Shown here piece by piece: positions 32,002 through 33,361 of a DNA stretch of 33,361 bases. Both the position numbers and the translations under genes were made by a program. Below the pieces are notes generated by a model. That model was not told the DNA's origin and ran no database searches. It saw only the letters and a program-made list of their open reading frames with translations. Position 1 is the first letter of the stretch, and each line of letters begins with the position of its first letter. The stretch is taken from contig SYJV01000016.1 in the NCBI GenBank assembly GCA_005798335.1, forward strand, positions 1-33,361. The letters are read 5' to 3'. Origin of the DNA: Planctomycetaceae bacterium. Lineage in GTDB: Bacteria > Planctomycetota > Planctomycetia > Pirellulales > Pirellulaceae.

Positions 32002-33150
32002 TCACCCCAACTCCACTCTGGCCCAATGCATGCTCAAATGATTCGGCGGGCCGGCATAGTACACTAACAGCGCCGTATGATCGTCGATTAACTGCGCCGC
32101 CGGGTGCCCGAAGCTCCATTTGACCATATTCTCCCAATACTCGGCGAAGTCGACCCGCTCCTTTTGATTGGGCAGCACGTTTTGCTCTTCATGCACATGC
32201 ACCGTCAGCGCGTCCGCCGCAGGCCACGTCTTGCCTTGGTCGGTCGATTGCCACAACTTCATGGTGCCCGGTTTATCGCGATCCACCACAAAGGCCAAGA
32301 TGCGGCCGTCGGCTAAGAGCAGCGGCGAAGAGATCTGACCCGGAATCTTCGTATCGACCGGCGTCATCCGCTCGTGATCGCTGTCGGCGATCGATGAAAC
32401 TTGAAAATGCACATTGAGGTCTTTTTGAGCGGACCGGTTATGCGTCCAGAACAGGCCGACGTACTCACCGGGCGTTTTCGTGGGAATCAACCGCTCATCC
32501 CAATAGAAAATACTGTGCTGCGGATCTTCGCCCACGAGGTACCGCTCCGGGAACGTTCGACCGCCGTCGCGGGACACTATCAGCCATGCGGCATGTGAGG
32601 CAGGATTCGGGTCGTCGTAATGTTTGAAACTTTCAAAAGGATGGCCGATCGAGCCGTCGCTCCACAGCAAAGGCGGTCCGCACATCGCGGTGCCGGTGAG
32701 GCCCGGCGTCGGGATTTCGCGAAACGGGCCGAACGTTTCACCGTGATCGTTCGATTCCGCCACCAGCAACTTCGAGTGCAAAATGCCTTCGGTCACCGGG
32801 TCGAACAGCGGCCTCTCCGGATCGGTCCGGTCGAACCACGTGCTGAAGAGGAGCAGCTTGCCAGTAACGGTTTCGACGAATTCCGCCCCGGCCAGCGAAC
32901 CACGTACGCCCTGGAACTTCGTCTCGCAACGAAAAGGGACTTCCGTCCACGTCTTTCCGACATCACGGCTGCGGGACCAGCGGATGGTGCCGTTGGGATC
33001 ATGCTTCTTGCAGCCGATGGTGTAGCCGCTCAGCCAATCGCCGTTTTTCAGCTTGAACAGGCTGCCGAAAAACGTCACCTGCTCCGACTCCGTCCGGCCG
33101 GTGACATCGAAGACCAGCCCTTTTTCGGTCACTTTCATGCGTTGCCCCAT
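32002..33150 (-). CDS. Sialidase-like (BNR repeat) beta-propeller protein
   Basis: 382 residues with four Asp-box motifs (S-x-D-x-G-x-T-W/F): SRSRDVGKTW, AESNDHGETF, VSRDGGRTF and QSTDQGKTW, spaced as in six-bladed sialidase propellers. The usual N-terminal FRIP motif is not apparent, and I could not place the arginine triad with confidence, so true sialidase activity is uncertain; planctomycete members often act on or bind other glycans. No signal peptide is visible, giving a cytoplasmic product unless the start is wrong. ATG 33150 is used; ATG 33138, four codons on and preceded by GGGG, is equally possible. It is transcribed against the DUF1501 gene and has its own candidate promoter. Confidence 0.85.
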   Translation of the reverse strand: MGQRMKVTEKGLVFDVTGRTESEQVTFFGSLFKLKNGDWLSGYTIGCKKHDPNGTIRWSRSRDVGKTWTEVPFRCETKFQGVRGSLAGAEFVETVTGKLLLFSTWFDRTDPERPLFDPVTEGILHSKLLVAESNDHGETFGPFREIPTPGLTGTAMCGPPLLWSDGSIGHPFESFKHYDDPNPASHAAWLIVSRDGGRTFPERYLVGEDPQHSIFYWDERLIPTKTPGEYVGLFWTHNRSAQKDLNVHFQVSSIADSDHERMTPVDTKIPGQISSPLLLADGRILAFVVDRDKPGTMKLWQSTDQGKTWPAADALTVHVHEEQNVLPNQKERVDFAEYWENMVKWSFGHPAAQLIDDHTALLVYYAGPPNHLSMHWARVELG

Positions 33151-33173
33151 GCTGATAGATTCTCGCTGAGAGT

Positions 33174-33202
33174 AAGATAACGGGCGAATTCGGAGGTTTC
33201 AA
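33174..33202 (-). promoter_or_regulatory. Candidate promoter for the sialidase-like gene
   Basis: On the - strand TTGAAA (33202-33197) and TATCTT (33179-33174) are separated by 17 nt, with five and four matches to the sigma-70 hexamers. Confidence 0.4.
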
Positions 33203-33256
33203 TCACGCGGGATTTTATTTGCAAAAAGAAGTTATAGCTTTTGAGCCCTGATGACA

Positions 33257-33290
33257 GAATCCCGGATCGTGCTATGACTATCCGGGATTC
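33257..33290 (+). repeat. 11-bp inverted repeat upstream of the sialidase-like gene
   Basis: GAATCCCGGAT (33257-33267) and ATCCGGGATTC (33280-33290) are perfect inverse copies around 12 nt. It could be an operator for the gene at 32002-33150 or a terminator of a gene outside the window. Confidence 0.6.
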
Positions 33291-33361
33291 CTCTGCAACA
33301 AGATTGTAGAGCATCTTGTCCTCAAGTGCTCATGGGCCGAAAAGCGGGACACGAGTTGGCA

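Overview
The window looks like chromosomal DNA of a planctomycete, probably near Pirellulales. The basis is the density of planctomycete-typical families: three DUF1501 proteins, two PSCyt1/DUF1549/DUF1553 (PSD1-type) cytochromes, a DUF1587/1595/1592/1588/1585 cytochrome, a DUF1552 protein, four DUF1559 pseudopilin-like proteins and three small carboxypeptidase-regulatory-like lipoproteins. No rRNA, tRNA, CRISPR array, transposase or integrase is visible.

Bases 1-6018 (all +) form a catabolic cluster: the C-terminal part of an MFS carrier, an SDR oxidoreductase, a four-helix-bundle protein (23S rRNA intervening-sequence protein family), a fused E1alpha-E1beta 2-oxoacid dehydrogenase and its E2 acyltransferase. 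Arrays of a heptanucleotide repeat (TGACCAA family) fill every gene junction from the SDR gene onward. They also lie in frame inside the fused E1 gene and supply the start codons of E1 and E2. This is the most unusual part of the window.

Bases 6061-16609 hold a GntR/FadR-type regulator whose stop overlaps the start of a 1397-residue DUF1592-type cytochrome, followed by DUF1552, PSD1 and DUF1501 genes. The genes are tightly spaced apart from a 203-bp gap with palindromic repeats. All the structural products carry signal or Tat-like N-termini, so an exported redox/hydrolytic set under local GntR control is likely; the substrate is unknown.

Bases 16672-21575 contain two tandem near-identical DUF1559 genes and a lipoprotein gene on +, facing a convergent DUF1559-lipoprotein pair on -. 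A 27-bp dispersed element occurs as inverted pairs after each of the two + DUF1559 genes. Bases 21858-24335 pair a DUF1501 protein with a Tat-signal-bearing dihydrodipicolinate-synthase-family protein. Bases 24510-25097 encode a uracil-DNA glycosylase family protein behind an attC-like fold. Bases 25464-31929 are a second export cluster in the order DUF1559, lipoprotein, PSD1, DUF1501. A BNR/sialidase-like propeller gene on the - strand closes the window.

Two module types therefore recur: DUF1559 + lipoprotein (three times) and PSD1 + DUF1501 (twice). Functions of the DUF families are not established, and all calls here are from sequence motifs read by eye.
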